The notes beneath the pieces are model-generated. The model saw only the letters and a program-made list of their open reading frames with translations. It was not told where the DNA came from and made no database searches. The position numbers and the translations under genes are program-made. Source: Bacteroidota bacterium (GTDB taxonomy: Bacteria > Bacteroidota > Ignavibacteria > UBA10030). Taken from it: a stretch of 64,000 bases of DNA. This document shows positions 9,257 through 19,304 of the stretch, in pieces (the first letter of the stretch is position 1; the number at the start of each line of letters is the position of its first letter). The DNA lies in the NCBI GenBank assembly GCA_026416125.1, contig JAOAFT010000002.1:62001-126000 (forward strand), read 5' to 3'.

Positions 9257-9760
9257 TTACTGATTAAACAATTCTTTCAATGTCATTCCACGCCGCTCCG
9301 CAGTCATTTTTGCATCTGAGAGGCTAAGTAAGGCTTTCATTGTTGCTTTTACAACGTTATGAGCATTTGAAGAACCAAGCTGTTTAGTAAGCACATCTTT
9401 CACACCTGCCATTTCGAGTACTGCACGTACACCTCCTCCGGCAATCAATCCTGTACCGGGTGAAGCAGGTTTTAAAAGTACCTTTGCCGCACCAAACTTA
9501 CCAATAATTTCGTGCGGGATTGTACCATTCACAACAGGAACTTTGTAAACGTTCTTTTTTGCATCGTCAGTTCCTTTTGCAATTGCATCAGCAACTTCGT
9601 TTGCTTTCCCCAATCCAATGCCGACGTGACCATTTCCATCACCAACGACCACAATAGCATTGAAACTAAATCGCCGTCCACCTTTTACCACTTTGGCTAC
9701 GCGGTTAACAGTTACCAGACGTTCCTTTAATTCCAATTCACTTGCTTTAATTTTTCCCAT
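9257..9760 (-). CDS. rpsE: 30S ribosomal protein S5
   Basis: S5 helps keep decoding accurate and contacts S4 and S8. This 167-residue protein has the double-stranded-RNA-binding-like N-terminal domain with [17 protein letters not shown], and the C-terminal domain with [15 protein letters not shown]. The spectinomycin-site loop V-V-K-G-G-R-R at about residues 23-29 is intact. Confidence 0.98.
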   Translation of the reverse strand: MGKIKASELELKERLVTVNRVAKVVKGGRRFSFNAIVVVGDGNGHVGIGLGKANEVADAIAKGTDDAKKNVYKVPVVNGTIPHEIIGKFGAAKVLLKPASPGTGLIAGGGVRAVLEMAGVKDVLTKQLGSSNAHNVVKATMKALLSLSDAKMTAERRGMTLKELFNQ

Positions 9761-9775
9761 AAAAGTTTTTCCGTA

Positions 9776-10141
9776 TTAAAATTTCAAACCACCTTCACGA
9801 GCTCCCTCTGCGAGTGCTTTTACTCGACCATGATAGAGGTAGCCATTTCGATCGAAGACAACCTTTGTAATATTTTGTGCAAGGGCTTTCTTTGCAATCG
9901 CTAATCCAACAAGCTTGAATTTCTCAATGGGCGATGCTGCCTTCGCAATGTCATCTTTAATAGTTTTCTCGAGCGTTGATGCAGCTACAAGTGTTCGCCC
10001 ATTAATATCATCAACAATCTGTGCATATGCGTGCTTTGCACTTCGGAAAACAACCAGTCGTGGCCTTTCTGGAGTGCCGCGCACTTTTTTTCGAATGCGC
10101 ATTTTCTTTTTCAATCGACTATTAATGTTTTTCCGTATCAT
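9776..10141 (-). CDS. rplR: 50S ribosomal protein L18
   Basis: L18 binds 5S rRNA with L5. The 121-residue protein begins with a basic arm and continues [18 protein letters not shown]. It ends in [22 protein letters not shown], the usual L18 C-terminus. It is placed between rplF and rpsE. Confidence 0.98.
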   Translation of the reverse strand: MIRKNINSRLKKKMRIRKKVRGTPERPRLVVFRSAKHAYAQIVDDINGRTLVAASTLEKTIKDDIAKAASPIEKFKLVGLAIAKKALAQNITKVVFDRNGYLYHGRVKALAEGAREGGLKF

Positions 10142-10176
10142 ACTATTTTACCTCGAGTGACCATTCGCTCTTAATT

Positions 10177-10725
10177 TTACTTCGAACCAGTCGCAGCAGC
10201 TTTACCAGCTTTCCTGCGAATGAATTCACCTTCGTACTTAATTCCTTTCCCTTTGTATGGCTCTGGTGGACGAAATGAACGAATCTTCGCTGCAACCAAG
10301 CCAACAAGCTGCTTATGAATACCACTCACAACAATACTTGTTTGTGTTGGTGCTTCCACCTTTACATCTGCTGGTGGAGAAAACAGTATGGGGTGGCTAT
10401 AACCGAGTAAGAGTTGTAGTTTATTGCCTTTCATTTCAGCCCGGTACCCAACTCCAACAATTTCAAGTTTTTTCGTATACCCTGATGTTACACCAACAAT
10501 CATATTGTTGATGTTAGCACGCCACAAACCATGGAGTGACTTGTGTTTCTTCTCATCCGACGGTCGTGTAACGATAATTGTTCCATTTTTGATCTCAACA
10601 CCAATATCTGGATGGACTGTGTCCTTAAGTTCACCTTTTGGTCCCTTCACAGTAATAACATGGTCAACAAAAGTTACAGTAACACCCTTCGGAATTTCTA
10701 TCGGTTTACGTCCAATTCGTGACAC
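10177..10725 (-). CDS. rplF: 50S ribosomal protein L6
   Basis: L6 lies near the GTPase-associated centre of the 50S subunit. This 182-residue protein has the duplicated L6 fold. It begins M-S-R-I-G-R-K-P-I-E-I-P-K-G-V, and the second repeat contains R-S-F-R-P-P-E-P-Y-K-G-K-G-I-K-Y, the family signature. It lies between rpsH and rplR. Confidence 0.98.
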   Translation of the reverse strand: MSRIGRKPIEIPKGVTVTFVDHVITVKGPKGELKDTVHPDIGVEIKNGTIIVTRPSDEKKHKSLHGLWRANINNMIVGVTSGYTKKLEIVGVGYRAEMKGNKLQLLLGYSHPILFSPPADVKVEAPTQTSIVVSGIHKQLVGLVAAKIRSFRPPEPYKGKGIKYEGEFIRRKAGKAAATGSK

Positions 10726-10745
10726 GTTTCACTCTCCTTTACAAG

Positions 10746-11141
10746 CTACCAAATATAGGCAAGTACTTCGCCACCTACGTTTTCTTTTCTGGCCTGTGCA
10801 TCTGTCATTACACCCTTTGATGTTGAGACGATTGCAATACCTAAGCCATTCCGTACCCGTGGTAATTCGCTCGCGGGTTTATAGTAACGAATTCCAGGTC
10901 GACTTACCCGACGCAATCCCTGAATAACAGGTTTACCATTATGGTACTTCAGTAAAATACGTATAATGTTTTGCTTATTATCTTCTAAAACTGTATAGTT
11001 CGCAATAAACTTCTGTTCAAGAAGTATTTGCGTTATCGCTCTTTTCAGCTTCGAAGCTGGTATATCGACTCGCCGTTGACGAGCTTTTACAGCGTTGCGA
11101 ATACGAGTTAAGTAATCTGCAATAGGATCAGTTTTAGACAT
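10746..11141 (-). CDS. rpsH: 30S ribosomal protein S8
   Basis: S8 binds the central domain of 16S rRNA and represses spc operons in several bacteria. I place the start at the ATG at 11141 ([11 protein letters not shown]), giving 131 residues, the usual length. A GGAAAG lies a few bases upstream. The frame is open 10 codons further, into the end of rpsN, but that extension is not conserved. The C-terminal signature S-T-S-K-G-V-M-T-D is present. Confidence 0.97.
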   Translation of the reverse strand: MSKTDPIADYLTRIRNAVKARQRRVDIPASKLKRAITQILLEQKFIANYTVLEDNKQNIIRILLKYHNGKPVIQGLRRVSRPGIRYYKPASELPRVRNGLGIAIVSTSKGVMTDAQARKENVGGEVLAYIW

Positions 11142-11164
11142 TCGAGCACTTTCCTTTTTAAATT

Positions 11165-11350
11165 TTACCAACTTGCTTTACGAACGCCTGGGATTTTCCC
11201 CTCAAGCGCAAGTTTCCGTAAACATATTCTGCAAATGCCAAATTTCCGGTAGTACCCCCGTGGCCTTCCACAAAGGTTACACCGGTTGTGTTGTCGAACC
11301 TTAAACTTAGGCGTCTTCTTCGCCTTTACTCTCATTGCTAACCGTGCCAC
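11165..11350 (-). CDS. rpsN: 30S ribosomal protein S14, zinc-binding (type Z)
   Basis: S14 sits in the head of the small subunit. This is the short form of 61 residues with a zinc ribbon: C24, C27, C40 and C43 within R-C-N-L-C-G-R-P and C-R-I-C. The long zinc-free form has about 100 residues. It lies between rplE and rpsH, its standard place. Confidence 0.97.
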   Translation of the reverse strand: MARLAMRVKAKKTPKFKVRQHNRCNLCGRPRGYYRKFGICRICLRKLALEGKIPGVRKASW

Positions 11351-11364
11351 ACGAACTCCTTCTC

Positions 11365-12045
11365 TTACTGTTTTTGTTCGGATTTTTGTTGAACTACTTC
11401 CTGTCGTTTCACAAATGGCATGCCCATTTCTTTCAATAATTCGTATGCCTCAATGTCACTCTTTGCTGTTGTCACAAATGTTACATCCATGCCATTGATA
11501 CGAGTAATCTTATCAACATTAATTTCTGGGAATATAATTTGTTCTTTAACACCAACAGTATAGTTACCGTGTCCATCGAATGATTTATCCGAGACACCGC
11601 GAAAATCACGCACCCGTGGAAGAGCAATATTGATAAAACGATCGAAAAATTCATACATCCGCGCTCTTCGAAGTGTAACACGGCACCCGATTGGTACGTT
11701 CTCCCGTAATTTAAAATTCGAAATAGCTTTCTTCGACTTCGTAATTGCTGGTTTTTGTCCAGTAATTGCTTCTAACTCACGTACTGCCACATCAAGAAGC
11801 TTTGGATCTTGTGTCGCATCTCCAACACCAATGTTTATCGATATCTTTTCAAGACGTGGAACCTGCATAACATTCTTATACCCAAAACGCTTCATCAGTG
11901 CAGGAATAACATTCTTCTTGTAATGAACGAACAGGCGTGGTGGCGAGGTTTTTTCTTCGGCACCACGCTCGACTTTCTGTTGTTGAACTTCTGCCGCTTC
12001 AGCTTGTGCTTTCCCTTTTTTCTGTTGTGTTTTCTCTTTTGCCAT
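11365..12045 (-). CDS. rplE: 50S ribosomal protein L5 with N-terminal extension
   Basis: L5 binds 5S rRNA and contacts the P-site tRNA. The core (about residues 38-215) has [18 protein letters not shown] and R-D-F-R-G-V. The protein is 226 residues against about 180 normally. The first 37 residues are a charged, low-complexity extension rich in K, Q, A and E. An ATG at 12045 preceded by AGGAAGTG (minus strand) supports it being translated. Confidence 0.97.
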   Translation of the reverse strand: MAKEKTQQKKGKAQAEAAEVQQQKVERGAEEKTSPPRLFVHYKKNVIPALMKRFGYKNVMQVPRLEKISINIGVGDATQDPKLLDVAVRELEAITGQKPAITKSKKAISNFKLRENVPIGCRVTLRRARMYEFFDRFINIALPRVRDFRGVSDKSFDGHGNYTVGVKEQIIFPEINVDKITRINGMDVTFVTTAKSDIEAYELLKEMGMPFVKRQEVVQQKSEQKQ

Positions 12046-12056
12046 AGGTACACTTC

Positions 12057-12392
12057 CTAGAACATCTCTTTACACTGTTTGCAAACGCGCATTGTCTTCT
12101 TCTTTTTACTCGTTGCATCAACAACGTGTGCATGACCAACACGAGTTGGTTTACCGCATTTTGGACAAACAACCATCACATTTGAGGCATGAATTGATGC
12201 TTCCTTCTGAATTATACCACCTTGAGGGTTTTTCTGTGATGGTCGGGTATGTCGCTTTATGATATTAACGTTCTCAACAATCACGCGTTCAGTTTCAGGG
12301 AATACCTTTAGAATCTTTCCCTGTTTCCCTCGGTAATTTCCCGAGATAACTACAACCGTATCATTTTTATGAACATGGAGATTCTTAGACAT
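12057..12392 (-). CDS. rplX: 50S ribosomal protein L24 with C-terminal zinc ribbon
   Basis: L24 is an assembly initiator of the large subunit. The KOW motif is at about residues 9-36 ([13 protein letters not shown]). The C-terminal part carries two CxxC pairs, C76/C79 and C104/C107, forming a probable zinc ribbon that E. coli L24 lacks but many other bacterial L24 proteins have. It is 111 residues long and lies between rplN and rplE. Confidence 0.97.
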   Translation of the reverse strand: MSKNLHVHKNDTVVVISGNYRGKQGKILKVFPETERVIVENVNIIKRHTRPSQKNPQGGIIQKEASIHASNVMVVCPKCGKPTRVGHAHVVDATSKKKKTMRVCKQCKEMF

Positions 12393-12399
12393 AGTTCAC

Positions 12400-12768
12400 T
12401 CAGAGCACTTCCGGTGCCAAGGATATAATTTTCATAAATTGTTTTTCACGTAATTCACGAGCAACGGGCCCAAAGATACGCGTGCCACGAGGTTCTCCTT
12501 GATTATTCAAGAGAACAGCGGCATTTTCATCGAAGCGTATGTACGAACCATCTTTTCTTCGTACTTCCTTTTTTGTACGAACAACTACTGCGCGCGACAC
12601 GTCACCTTTCTTCACTGGTGCTCCTGGAATAGCACTCTTCACAGACACCACAATAACATCACCTACTGTTGCATACCGTTTGTCGTGTCCGCCGAGTACT
12701 CGAATACACCGCACCTTCTTCGCGCCAGAGTTGTCTGCTACCACTAAATTCGTTTCTTCCTGTATCAT
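12400..12768 (-). CDS. rplN: 50S ribosomal protein L14
   Basis: L14 lies at the subunit interface, where it also binds the silencing factor RsfS. It has the standard length of 122 residues. The N-terminus [17 protein letters not shown] and the C-terminal [13 protein letters not shown] are clear family signatures. It is the first gene of the spc group here, following rpsQ. Confidence 0.98.
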   Translation of the reverse strand: MIQEETNLVVADNSGAKKVRCIRVLGGHDKRYATVGDVIVVSVKSAIPGAPVKKGDVSRAVVVRTKKEVRRKDGSYIRFDENAAVLLNNQGEPRGTRIFGPVARELREKQFMKIISLAPEVL

Positions 12769-12790
12769 TGTCGTTACCTACATTAATGAA

Positions 12791-13075
12791 CTACTTTGCC
12801 TTCTCAATAATTTCAACTAAACGCCATCGTTTACGTTTACTCAATGGCCGAACTTCCATTATTTTCACAATGTCACCGACACCAGCTTCTTGTTTTTCAT
12901 CGTGTGCCATAAGCTTTGTCGTCTGTTTATAATACTTCTTATAAATTGGGTGAGCAACCTGCCGTTCAATTGCTACTACAATACTCTTTTGCATTTTATT
13001 GCTCACAACTTTACCAATACGGACTTTCCGTTGACCTCGTTTTTGTTCAGCTATAACTGTCGTTGATTCTGTCAT
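12791..13075 (-). CDS. rpsQ: 30S ribosomal protein S17
   Basis: S17 is an OB-fold protein that binds the 5' domain of 16S rRNA. This 94-residue protein has [19 protein letters not shown] and the later [14 protein letters not shown], both typical. The first 13 residues are a short extension. It closes the S10 operon before rplN. Confidence 0.97.
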   Translation of the reverse strand: MTESTTVIAEQKRGQRKVRIGKVVSNKMQKSIVVAIERQVAHPIYKKYYKQTTKLMAHDEKQEAGVGDIVKIMEVRPLSKRKRWRLVEIIEKAK

Positions 13076-13088
13076 TAGTGTTTACACC

Positions 13089-13319
13089 TTATACTTTTTG
13101 TTCATTTTGTTCTGATGAACTACTACGTTTTTGGAGAGAACGTTCGCGTAAAATCGTGTACATCCGTGCAATATCACGTTTGATTTGACGAATCTTCATT
13201 GGATTTTCTAACTGCCCGATTACTTTTTGAAATCGAAGATTCGCTAAGTTCTCTTCTTCCTCTTGAATTCGTTTTTGTAATTCTGCATCGGATAGTTGGC
13301 GTAACTCGAACGCTTTCAT
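13089..13319 (-). CDS. rpmC: 50S ribosomal protein L29
   Basis: L29 is a two-helix protein near the exit tunnel, where it forms part of the docking site for trigger factor and SRP. This one is 76 residues with E-L-R-Q-L-S-D-A-E-L at the start, N-L-R-F-Q-K in the middle and I-K-R-D-I-A-R-M-Y-T-I-L-R-E-R at the end of the core. A short serine- and glutamine-rich tail follows. It lies between rplP and rpsQ. Confidence 0.96.
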   Translation of the reverse strand: MKAFELRQLSDAELQKRIQEEEENLANLRFQKVIGQLENPMKIRQIKRDIARMYTILRERSLQKRSSSSEQNEQKV

Positions 13320-13330
13320 TCTAACCCTCG

Positions 13331-13753
13331 TTATTTACTCTCGTAATCGAGACGTGTAACAAATTTTGTTTTTATTGGTAACTTATGTGCTGCAAGACGC
13401 ATTGCTTCTTCTGCATCTTTTTTACTAATGCCAGCAATTTCGAACAATACACGACCTGGTTTTACAACTGCAACCCAAAACTCAGGAGCTCCTTTTCCAC
13501 TTCCCATCCGTGTTTCTGCAGGTTTTTTCGTAACAGGTTTGTCGGGAAATATCCGAATCCATACCTTTCCTTCACGCTTCATCATACGAGTGAGCGTTAC
13601 TCGTGACGCCTCAATTTGCCTCTGAGTAATCCACCCAGGTTCCAACGCTTTCAATCCAAAATCACCAAATGCAACAGTATTTCCACGTGTCGCTTTACCT
13701 TTCAAACGCCCACGTTGAGATTTACGAAACTTTACCCGTTTTGGCATTAACAT
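13331..13753 (-). CDS. rplP: 50S ribosomal protein L16
   Basis: L16 contacts the A-site tRNA and helps shape the peptidyl transferase centre. The 140-residue protein has [14 protein letters not shown] at the start, [11 protein letters not shown], and [14 protein letters not shown] keep the first ATG (13753), 11 bases after GGAG; starting two codons later at M-P-K is also possible. Confidence 0.97.
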   Translation of the reverse strand: MLMPKRVKFRKSQRGRLKGKATRGNTVAFGDFGLKALEPGWITQRQIEASRVTLTRMMKREGKVWIRIFPDKPVTKKPAETRMGSGKGAPEFWVAVVKPGRVLFEIAGISKKDAEEAMRLAAHKLPIKTKFVTRLDYESK

Positions 13754-13768
13754 AGCAATCGTCTCTCC

Positions 13769-14404
13769 TTATGAACGACGTCCGAGAACTTCACCGTTGC
13801 AGATCCATACTTTTACACCAATGATACCATAGATTGTTTTTGCTGTTGTGCTTGCATAATCGATATCAGCACGCAGTGTTTGAAGCGGAATGCGACCTTC
13901 TTTGTAATGTTCAGCACGGGCGATTTCCGCACCACCCAAGCGACCCGAACACATTACTTTAATCCCTTCTGCTCCCATTCGCATCGCTGCAGTGATTGCT
14001 TGCTTCATTGCACGACGAAATGAAATACGTCCTTCGATTTGTGTAGCGATCGTCTCTGCAACTAAGTAGGCATCTAGTTCTGGCCGTTTTATTTCATGGA
14101 TTAGAATCTTTATTTCCTTCGATGTCAGTTTCTTCAATTCCTCTTCAAGTTGTGCAATTTCTTTCCCGCTTTTTCCAATAACAATGCCTGGCCGAGATGT
14201 GTGGATCGTTACAACTGCACGTTTTGGCGTTCTGTCAATTTGGATCCGCGAAATTCCTGCTTTCTTCAAGCGATTTCTGATATAATTGCGGATCATGATG
14301 TCTTCTTGAAGTTTTCCAGCAAAACTCTTGTCATCATACCAATTAGCATCCCACTGTCGAACGAAGCCAAGACGAAAACCGATTGGATTTGTTTTTTGAC
14401 CCAA
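13769..14404 (-). CDS. rpsC: 30S ribosomal protein S3
   Basis: S3 forms part of the mRNA entry channel and has helicase-supporting residues. The 211-residue protein starts [13 protein letters not shown]. It has a KH domain with [11 protein letters not shown] (about residues 74-84) and the C-terminal domain with [11 protein letters not shown] and the final V-K-V-W-I. It lacks the long acidic tail found in some species. Confidence 0.98.
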   Translation of the reverse strand: MGQKTNPIGFRLGFVRQWDANWYDDKSFAGKLQEDIMIRNYIRNRLKKAGISRIQIDRTPKRAVVTIHTSRPGIVIGKSGKEIAQLEEELKKLTSKEIKILIHEIKRPELDAYLVAETIATQIEGRISFRRAMKQAITAAMRMGAEGIKVMCSGRLGGAEIARAEHYKEGRIPLQTLRADIDYASTTAKTIYGIIGVKVWICNGEVLGRRS

Positions 14405-14419
14405 GTGAAATTCCTCCGT

Positions 14420-14854
14420 TTAACGTTCTTGTGTTTCTGTCACTTGTTCTTTAGTTTCAGGAAGTGTTTGTGCTTTCTTTACCTTTGACTCTTTCTGCAC
14501 TTGAACTTCTCGTTGTGCAACGACTATCGTTAGGTGATTCGACCGTTTTCGAATCCTATATGCTCTTCCTTGAGGAGCAGGAAGAATTCGCTTTAGACTC
14601 GGTCCACCATCAACATATGCCTCTTTTATGTATAAACTTGAAATATCTACCCGACCCGACTCTGTTTTGTTTTCAAAATTTGAAATTGCTGATCGAAGTA
14701 CTTTCTCTGCAGTACGCGCAGCATGTTTTGGAGTAAAGTGAAGAATGCTCAACGCTTCTTCAACATTTCTCCCGCGAATGAGATCAATAACTAATCTCAT
14801 TTTTCGTGGAGAAGACCCAATGTATTTATTTACCGCTCGTGCTTCCATACTCAT
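14420..14854 (-). CDS. rplV: 50S ribosomal protein L22 with C-terminal tail
   Basis: L22 has a loop lining the peptide exit tunnel. The core of about 110 residues carries I-G-S-S-P-R-K-M-R-L-V-I-D-L-I-R-G and the tunnel loop region P-A-P-Q-G-R-A-Y-R-I-R-K-R. The remaining 30 residues are a lysine-, glutamate- and threonine-rich tail. It lies between rpsS and rpsC. Confidence 0.97.
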   Translation of the reverse strand: MSMEARAVNKYIGSSPRKMRLVIDLIRGRNVEEALSILHFTPKHAARTAEKVLRSAISNFENKTESGRVDISSLYIKEAYVDGGPSLKRILPAPQGRAYRIRKRSNHLTIVVAQREVQVQKESKVKKAQTLPETKEQVTETQER

Positions 14855-14865
14855 TTCTCACTTAG

Positions 14866-15150
14866 TTATGACGATGTCGTCCGCTCCGTTTTCACACCAG
14901 GATGACCACGAAAAATTCGTGTTGGAGCAAATTCACCCAATTTATGCCCCACCATAGCTTCGTGCACATATACAGGAACAAACTTGTTCCCATTGTGCAC
15001 TGCAAATGTGTGCCCAACAAATTCCGGTATTATCGTGCTAGCGCGAGACCATGTTTTAATAATTTTCTTTTGATTGGCTTTGTTGAGCGCTTCCACTTTT
15101 TTCAAAAGCTTTGGATCGACGTACGGTCCCTTTTTAATTGAACGACTCAT
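14866..15150 (-). CDS. rpsS: 30S ribosomal protein S19
   Basis: S19 sits in the 30S head next to S13 and takes part in bridges to the 50S subunit. It is 94 residues and begins [15 protein letters not shown]. It also has T-W-S-R-A-S-T-I and the C-terminal [14 protein letters not shown]. Position between rplB and rplV is standard. Confidence 0.98.
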   Translation of the reverse strand: MSRSIKKGPYVDPKLLKKVEALNKANQKKIIKTWSRASTIIPEFVGHTFAVHNGNKFVPVYVHEAMVGHKLGEFAPTRIFRGHPGVKTERTTSS

Positions 15151-15161
15151 AGCTGTTCCAT

Positions 15162-15995
15162 TTACTTACGACGTTTTACAATGTACTTGTTCGAAGGATT
15201 CTTTCGTTTCCGTGTCTTCAACCCTTTCGCATACTTTCCCCACGGCGATTCTGGATGTTGCCACCCACCACCTGACTTTGACCGCCCTTCGCCACCTCCC
15301 ATCGGATGATCTACAGGATTCATAGCCATTCCTCGAGTTTGTGGTCGAATACCTAACCATCGAGAACGACCGGCTTTTCCTAAACTTATGTTTTCATGAT
15401 CAGCATTCCCAACAACGCCGACTGTTGCATAGCAATCAGCTCTAAATTTTCTGATTTCGCCTGAAGGCATTTTCAACGTAACCCAGTCACCTTCCTTTGC
15501 CATAATTTGGAGAGAATTACCTGCACTTCTTCCAATTTGACCACCTTTCCCAGGAAAGAGCTCAACATTATGAACCATTGTTCCCGCGGGGATACTTCGA
15601 AGCGGTAATGCATTACCAACTTGAACTTCTGCATCTGGACCTGACATTATTTTTGCACCAACTGTTAACCCCTCGGGAGCAAGGATATACCGTTTCTCGC
15701 CATCCGCATAGTGTATCAATGCTATTCTGCACGTACGGTTAGGATCGTATTCAATGGCAGCAACGGTCCCAACAATTCCATGTTTATCTCTATGGAAATC
15801 AACAACTCGGTACATCCGCTTATGCCCACCCCCTCGGTGTCGTGACGTTATCCGCCCTAGATTATTTCTTCCACCGCTTTTCTTTAGGGGCCGTAACAAC
15901 GACTTCTCAGGTTCCGTTTTTGTGATCTCTTCAAACGTCGAAACCGAAAAAAACCGTGTTCCTGGTGTTATTGGCCGTAACTTTCTGATACCCAT
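15162..15995 (-). CDS. rplB: 50S ribosomal protein L2
   Basis: L2 is essential for subunit association and for the peptidyl transferase centre. It has the usual length of 277 residues, with [19 protein letters not shown] and the catalytic-region loop [13 protein letters not shown]. The histidine of that loop, implicated in peptidyl transfer, is intact. It lies between rplW and rpsS. Confidence 0.98.
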   Translation of the reverse strand: MGIRKLRPITPGTRFFSVSTFEEITKTEPEKSLLRPLKKSGGRNNLGRITSRHRGGGHKRMYRVVDFHRDKHGIVGTVAAIEYDPNRTCRIALIHYADGEKRYILAPEGLTVGAKIMSGPDAEVQVGNALPLRSIPAGTMVHNVELFPGKGGQIGRSAGNSLQIMAKEGDWVTLKMPSGEIRKFRADCYATVGVVGNADHENISLGKAGRSRWLGIRPQTRGMAMNPVDHPMGGGEGRSKSGGGWQHPESPWGKYAKGLKTRKRKNPSNKYIVKRRK

Positions 15996-16013
15996 AGAAC
16001 TCTCATCTCTCTA

Positions 16014-16304
16014 TCAAACATTACCAAAGTAATCGATCTTGTCACCTTCCTTGAGGGTAACAATTGCTTTTTTCCAAGTTTTTGTTCGACCCTCGAATCG
16101 GCCACGTCGTGTTAATTGCGTTTTCCGTTTTCCTTTGACAATCATTGTGCGTACACTTACAACTCTAACATTAAATTTCTTTTCAACAGCTTTTCCGATC
16201 TCTATTTTATTTGCGTCCAAAGGAACTTCAAACGCGTACTGACGTGATTCTCCAAGGATTGTCATTTTCTCTGTAATAATTGGACGTAGTAAAATTCCAG
16301 TCAT
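16014..16304 (-). CDS. rplW: 50S ribosomal protein L23
   Basis: L23 is the main exit-tunnel docking site for trigger factor and SRP. This 96-residue protein has R-P-I-I-T-E-K-M-T near the start, the conserved F-N-V-R-V-V-S-V-R-T and G-R-T-K-T-W-K-K-A-I-V-T-L near the end. It sits between rplD and rplB. Confidence 0.97.
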   Translation of the reverse strand: MTGILLRPIITEKMTILGESRQYAFEVPLDANKIEIGKAVEKKFNVRVVSVRTMIVKGKRKTQLTRRGRFEGRTKTWKKAIVTLKEGDKIDYFGNV

Positions 16305-16314
16305 TGTTACATTC

Positions 16315-16944
16315 CTAGTTCTTTAGTGCACTTTGCAGTACTTCTATGGCACTCTTTTGAATAAGAAGTACATGATTACTGAGAATATCGATAACCGATG
16401 CCTTATGTGCTTCAAGAATTTGGAGATTCTCGATATTACGACCAGACTTAAAGACGATTTCATCTTTATCCTTCGTTAGTAAAAGCGTCTTGGTCTTAGT
16501 CAATGAGAATGCCTTAAGAATTCCCTCAACGTTTTTTGTTTTAATTGAATCGAAACTAAAATCCTCAATTATTTTTATTTCTCCGTCTTTGGCTTTATAA
16601 GCCAAGGCTGACTTCCGTGCAAGTTTTCGTACTTTTAATGGTACATTTACAACGTAGTCGTGTGGATATGGCCCAAATATTGACCCACCACCAACCCAGA
16701 GTGGAGAGCGAATTGTCCCAGCACGAGCGCGACCTGTTTTCTTCTGGCGGTAAGGTTTCTTCCCTCCACCACTAACTTCGTTCCGTGGTTTAACTTTATG
16801 CGTGCCTTGGCGTTGATTTGCCTGAATACTTCGAACAACCATGTAGATTGCGTGATCATTCGGCTCAATTTCAAAAACCATCGGATCGAGTTCAATTTTC
16901 TCACCCGATGGTGTCCCATCGACTTTGTAAACATCAACTAGCAT
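16315..16944 (-). CDS. rplD: 50S ribosomal protein L4
   Basis: L4 is an assembly initiator whose long loop reaches the exit tunnel; in E. coli it also represses the S10 operon. This 209-residue protein has the loop signature G-G-G-K-K-P-Y-R-Q-K-K-T-G-R-A-R-A-G and the following R-S-P-L-W-V-G-G-G. I see no E. coli-type S10 leader here. It lies between rplC and rplW. Confidence 0.97.
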   Translation of the reverse strand: MLVDVYKVDGTPSGEKIELDPMVFEIEPNDHAIYMVVRSIQANQRQGTHKVKPRNEVSGGGKKPYRQKKTGRARAGTIRSPLWVGGGSIFGPYPHDYVVNVPLKVRKLARKSALAYKAKDGEIKIIEDFSFDSIKTKNVEGILKAFSLTKTKTLLLTKDKDEIVFKSGRNIENLQILEAHKASVIDILSNHVLLIQKSAIEVLQSALKN

Positions 16945-16965
16945 TTGTTATTCCTTACAAATTCA

Positions 16966-17592
16966 CTACTCGTGCTTTACAATTTCTAAGTATCCATTAA
17001 TGGCACCTGGAACTGACCCTCGTACTATAAGGAGGTTCGATTCCGGAACAACTTTTATTACTTTCAAATTCTTCACTGTAACACGTTCATACCCCATTCG
17101 TCCAGCCATTCGCATCCCTTTAAATACACGAGATGGAAATGAGCTTGCTCCAATTGAACCAGGTGCACGCACACGGTCCGATGCACCATGCGTTGTCATA
17201 CCAACTCCACCAAAATGATGACGTTTGACAACACCCTGGAATCCACGCCCTTTCGATCGACCGGTTACGTCAACAAGGTCACCCTGAGCAAATATTGAAA
17301 CATCAATTTTATCACCAACTTTCAGCTCTTTATTTCGAAAACATCGGAATTCACGGAGTAATTTCAGCATCTTCGTACCGGCTTTTAAAAAGTGGCCTCT
17401 TAGTGGCTTATTCACGATACGTTCTTTTACTTCATCATAGCCCAACTGCACGGCATCGTACCCGTCTTTTTCCTTCGTTTTTACCTGTGTTACATAGCAT
17501 GGACCAGCTTCGATTACTGTACAGGGAATTGCTTCCCCATTTTCATCGAAGAGGCTTGTCATGCCAACCTTTTTTCCTAATATGCCACTCAC
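16966..17592 (-). CDS. rplC: 50S ribosomal protein L3
   Basis: L3 reaches the peptidyl transferase centre with a central extension. This 208-residue protein begins [12 protein letters not shown] and has the family signature [12 protein letters not shown]. The loop containing [15 protein letters not shown], near the pleuromutilin/linezolid site, looks normal. It lies between rpsJ and rplD. Confidence 0.98.
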   Translation of the reverse strand: MSGILGKKVGMTSLFDENGEAIPCTVIEAGPCYVTQVKTKEKDGYDAVQLGYDEVKERIVNKPLRGHFLKAGTKMLKLLREFRCFRNKELKVGDKIDVSIFAQGDLVDVTGRSKGRGFQGVVKRHHFGGVGMTTHGASDRVRAPGSIGASSFPSRVFKGMRMAGRMGYERVTVKNLKVIKVVPESNLLIVRGSVPGAINGYLEIVKHE

Positions 17593-17671
17593 GTTTATAC
17601 TCCTTTATTCACACTCGAAAATGGCAGCGGAGCCGTTACCATTTTCTCAAAAATTCTCACTTTTTGTTCGA

Positions 17672-17986
17672 CTAAACTTTTATCTCAACTTCAACACCGG
17701 CTGGTAACTCAAGTTTCATTAACGCATCAACAGTCTTGCTGGTCGAATTTAAGATGTCAATCAATCGTTTATGCGCACGTGTTTCGAATTGTTCTCGGGA
17801 CTTTTTATCAACATGTGGAGAACGATTGACAGTATACACTGTACGTTTAGTTGGCAAAGGAATTGGACCTGCAACCACAGCTCCTGTTGAGCGTACAGTT
17901 TTTATAATCTTTTCCGCCGATTTGTCAATCAAATTATGATCGAACGACTTCAATTTAATTCGTATCTTTTGCCCACCCAAGGACAT
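17672..17986 (-). CDS. rpsJ: 30S ribosomal protein S10
   Basis: S10 is a 30S head protein that also acts as NusE in antitermination with NusB and NusG. This 104-residue protein has [10 protein letters not shown] and the signature [19 protein letters not shown]. It follows tuf after a 61-base gap that holds a hairpin (18004-18039). Confidence 0.98.
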   Translation of the reverse strand: MSLGGQKIRIKLKSFDHNLIDKSAEKIIKTVRSTGAVVAGPIPLPTKRTVYTVNRSPHVDKKSREQFETRAHKRLIDILNSTSKTVDALMKLELPAGVEVEIKV

Positions 17987-18003
17987 ACTCTCCTTACACT
18001 GAT

Positions 18004-18039
18004 AGTACCTCCCTTATCTTCACGACTAAAGGAGGTACT
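18004..18039 (-). other. Hairpin in the tuf-rpsJ intergenic region
   Basis: A perfect 9-base inverted repeat (AGTACCTCC / GGAGGTACT) with an 18-base loop fills most of the gap between tuf and rpsJ. No T-run follows, so it is not a standard terminator. A separate AAGGAGA serves rpsJ as ribosome-binding site. A processing site, attenuator or regulatory-protein site are all possible. Confidence 0.5.
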
Positions 18040-18047
18040 TGTGATTC

Positions 18048-19259
18048 TTATTCAAGAATTTTAGTTACAACACCAGCGCCTACAGTGCGACCACCTTCAC
18101 GAACTGCAAATCGCAAACCTTCTTCCATTGCAATAGGTGAAATGAGTTCGATTTCGATTGAATCGAGGTTGTCACCCGGCATAACCATTTCAACACCAGG
18201 TGGCAATTTTACTACACCCGTTACATCTGTAGTTCTGAAGTAGAACTGCGGACGGTACCCAGTCATGAATGGCGTGTGTCGACCACCTTCTTCCTTCTTC
18301 AGAACGTAAATCTGCGCTGTGAACTTAGTATGGGGTGTAATAGATCCGGGCTTCGCAATAACCATTCCACGCTCAAGCTCATTCTTTTCAACGCCACGGA
18401 GCAGAAGACCTGCATTATCACCAGCTACCACTTCATCAAGCTCTTTACGGAACATCTCAGCACCAGTGATGACTGTCTTCTTATGGGCACCAAGTCCAAC
18501 GATTTCAACTTCATCACCAACTTTTGCCCGTCCGCGTTCAACACGACCTGTACCTACCGTACCACGACCAGTAATTGAAAAAACATCTTCTACCGGCATT
18601 AAGAATGGCTTGTCGATATCGCGCTGTGGTAACTTAATATAATTATCCACTGCATCCATCAATTCGTAAATGCATTTGAATGCTGGATCATCTGGCTTCG
18701 AATCCGGACGAAGCGCTGTCTCCATTGCTTTCAACGCTGAACCACGAACAACAGGAATTTCATCTCCTGGGAATTCATACTTCTTTAACAAATCACGGAT
18801 TTCAAGCTCAACAAGATCGAGAAGTTCAGGATCATCAACTGCGTCAACTTTATTCATAAATACAACGATGTAGGGAACGTTAACTTGACGAGCCAAAAGG
18901 ATATGCTCTCGAGTTTGAGGCATTGGACCATCAGTAGCAGCAACAACTAGTATCGCACCATCCATTTGTGCTGCACCAGTGATCATATTCTTGATGTAGT
19001 CTGCGTGACCGGGACAATCAACGTGTGCATAGTGACGCTTTTCAGTTGAATACTCAACGTGCGCAGTATTAATTGTAATACCTCGAGCTTTCTCTTCTGG
19101 TGCATTATCAATAGAATCGAAGGTACGAGGCTGCGATAACCCTTTTTTAGCTAACACCATCGTTATAGCCGCCGTTAACGTTGTTTTACCATGGTCAACG
19201 TGACCGATAGTACCGATATTGACGTGCGGCTTACTGCGGTCAAATTTTTCCTTTGCCAT
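18048..19259 (-). CDS. tuf: Elongation factor Tu
   Basis: EF-Tu delivers aminoacyl-tRNA to the ribosome as the GTP complex. The protein is 403 residues. The P-loop G-H-V-D-H-G-K-T-T is at residues 19-27, followed by switch [10 protein letters not shown] and the G4 motif N-K-V-D. The beta-barrel domains 2 and 3 follow to the C-terminal [10 protein letters not shown]. It is the only tuf in the window and lies after fusA. The position next to the Thr-Tyr-Gly-Thr tRNAs, where many relatives keep tuf, is held by rpmG here. Confidence 0.99.
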   Translation of the reverse strand: MAKEKFDRSKPHVNIGTIGHVDHGKTTLTAAITMVLAKKGLSQPRTFDSIDNAPEEKARGITINTAHVEYSTEKRHYAHVDCPGHADYIKNMITGAAQMDGAILVVAATDGPMPQTREHILLARQVNVPYIVVFMNKVDAVDDPELLDLVELEIRDLLKKYEFPGDEIPVVRGSALKAMETALRPDSKPDDPAFKCIYELMDAVDNYIKLPQRDIDKPFLMPVEDVFSITGRGTVGTGRVERGRAKVGDEVEIVGLGAHKKTVITGAEMFRKELDEVVAGDNAGLLLRGVEKNELERGMVIAKPGSITPHTKFTAQIYVLKKEEGGRHTPFMTGYRPQFYFRTTDVTGVVKLPPGVEMVMPGDNLDSIEIELISPIAMEEGLRFAVREGGRTVGAGVVTKILE

Positions 19260-19304
19260 AGGTTAATCTCCTTTTGTTATATAGTTAGTCCCGATTTTTT
19301 AAAC

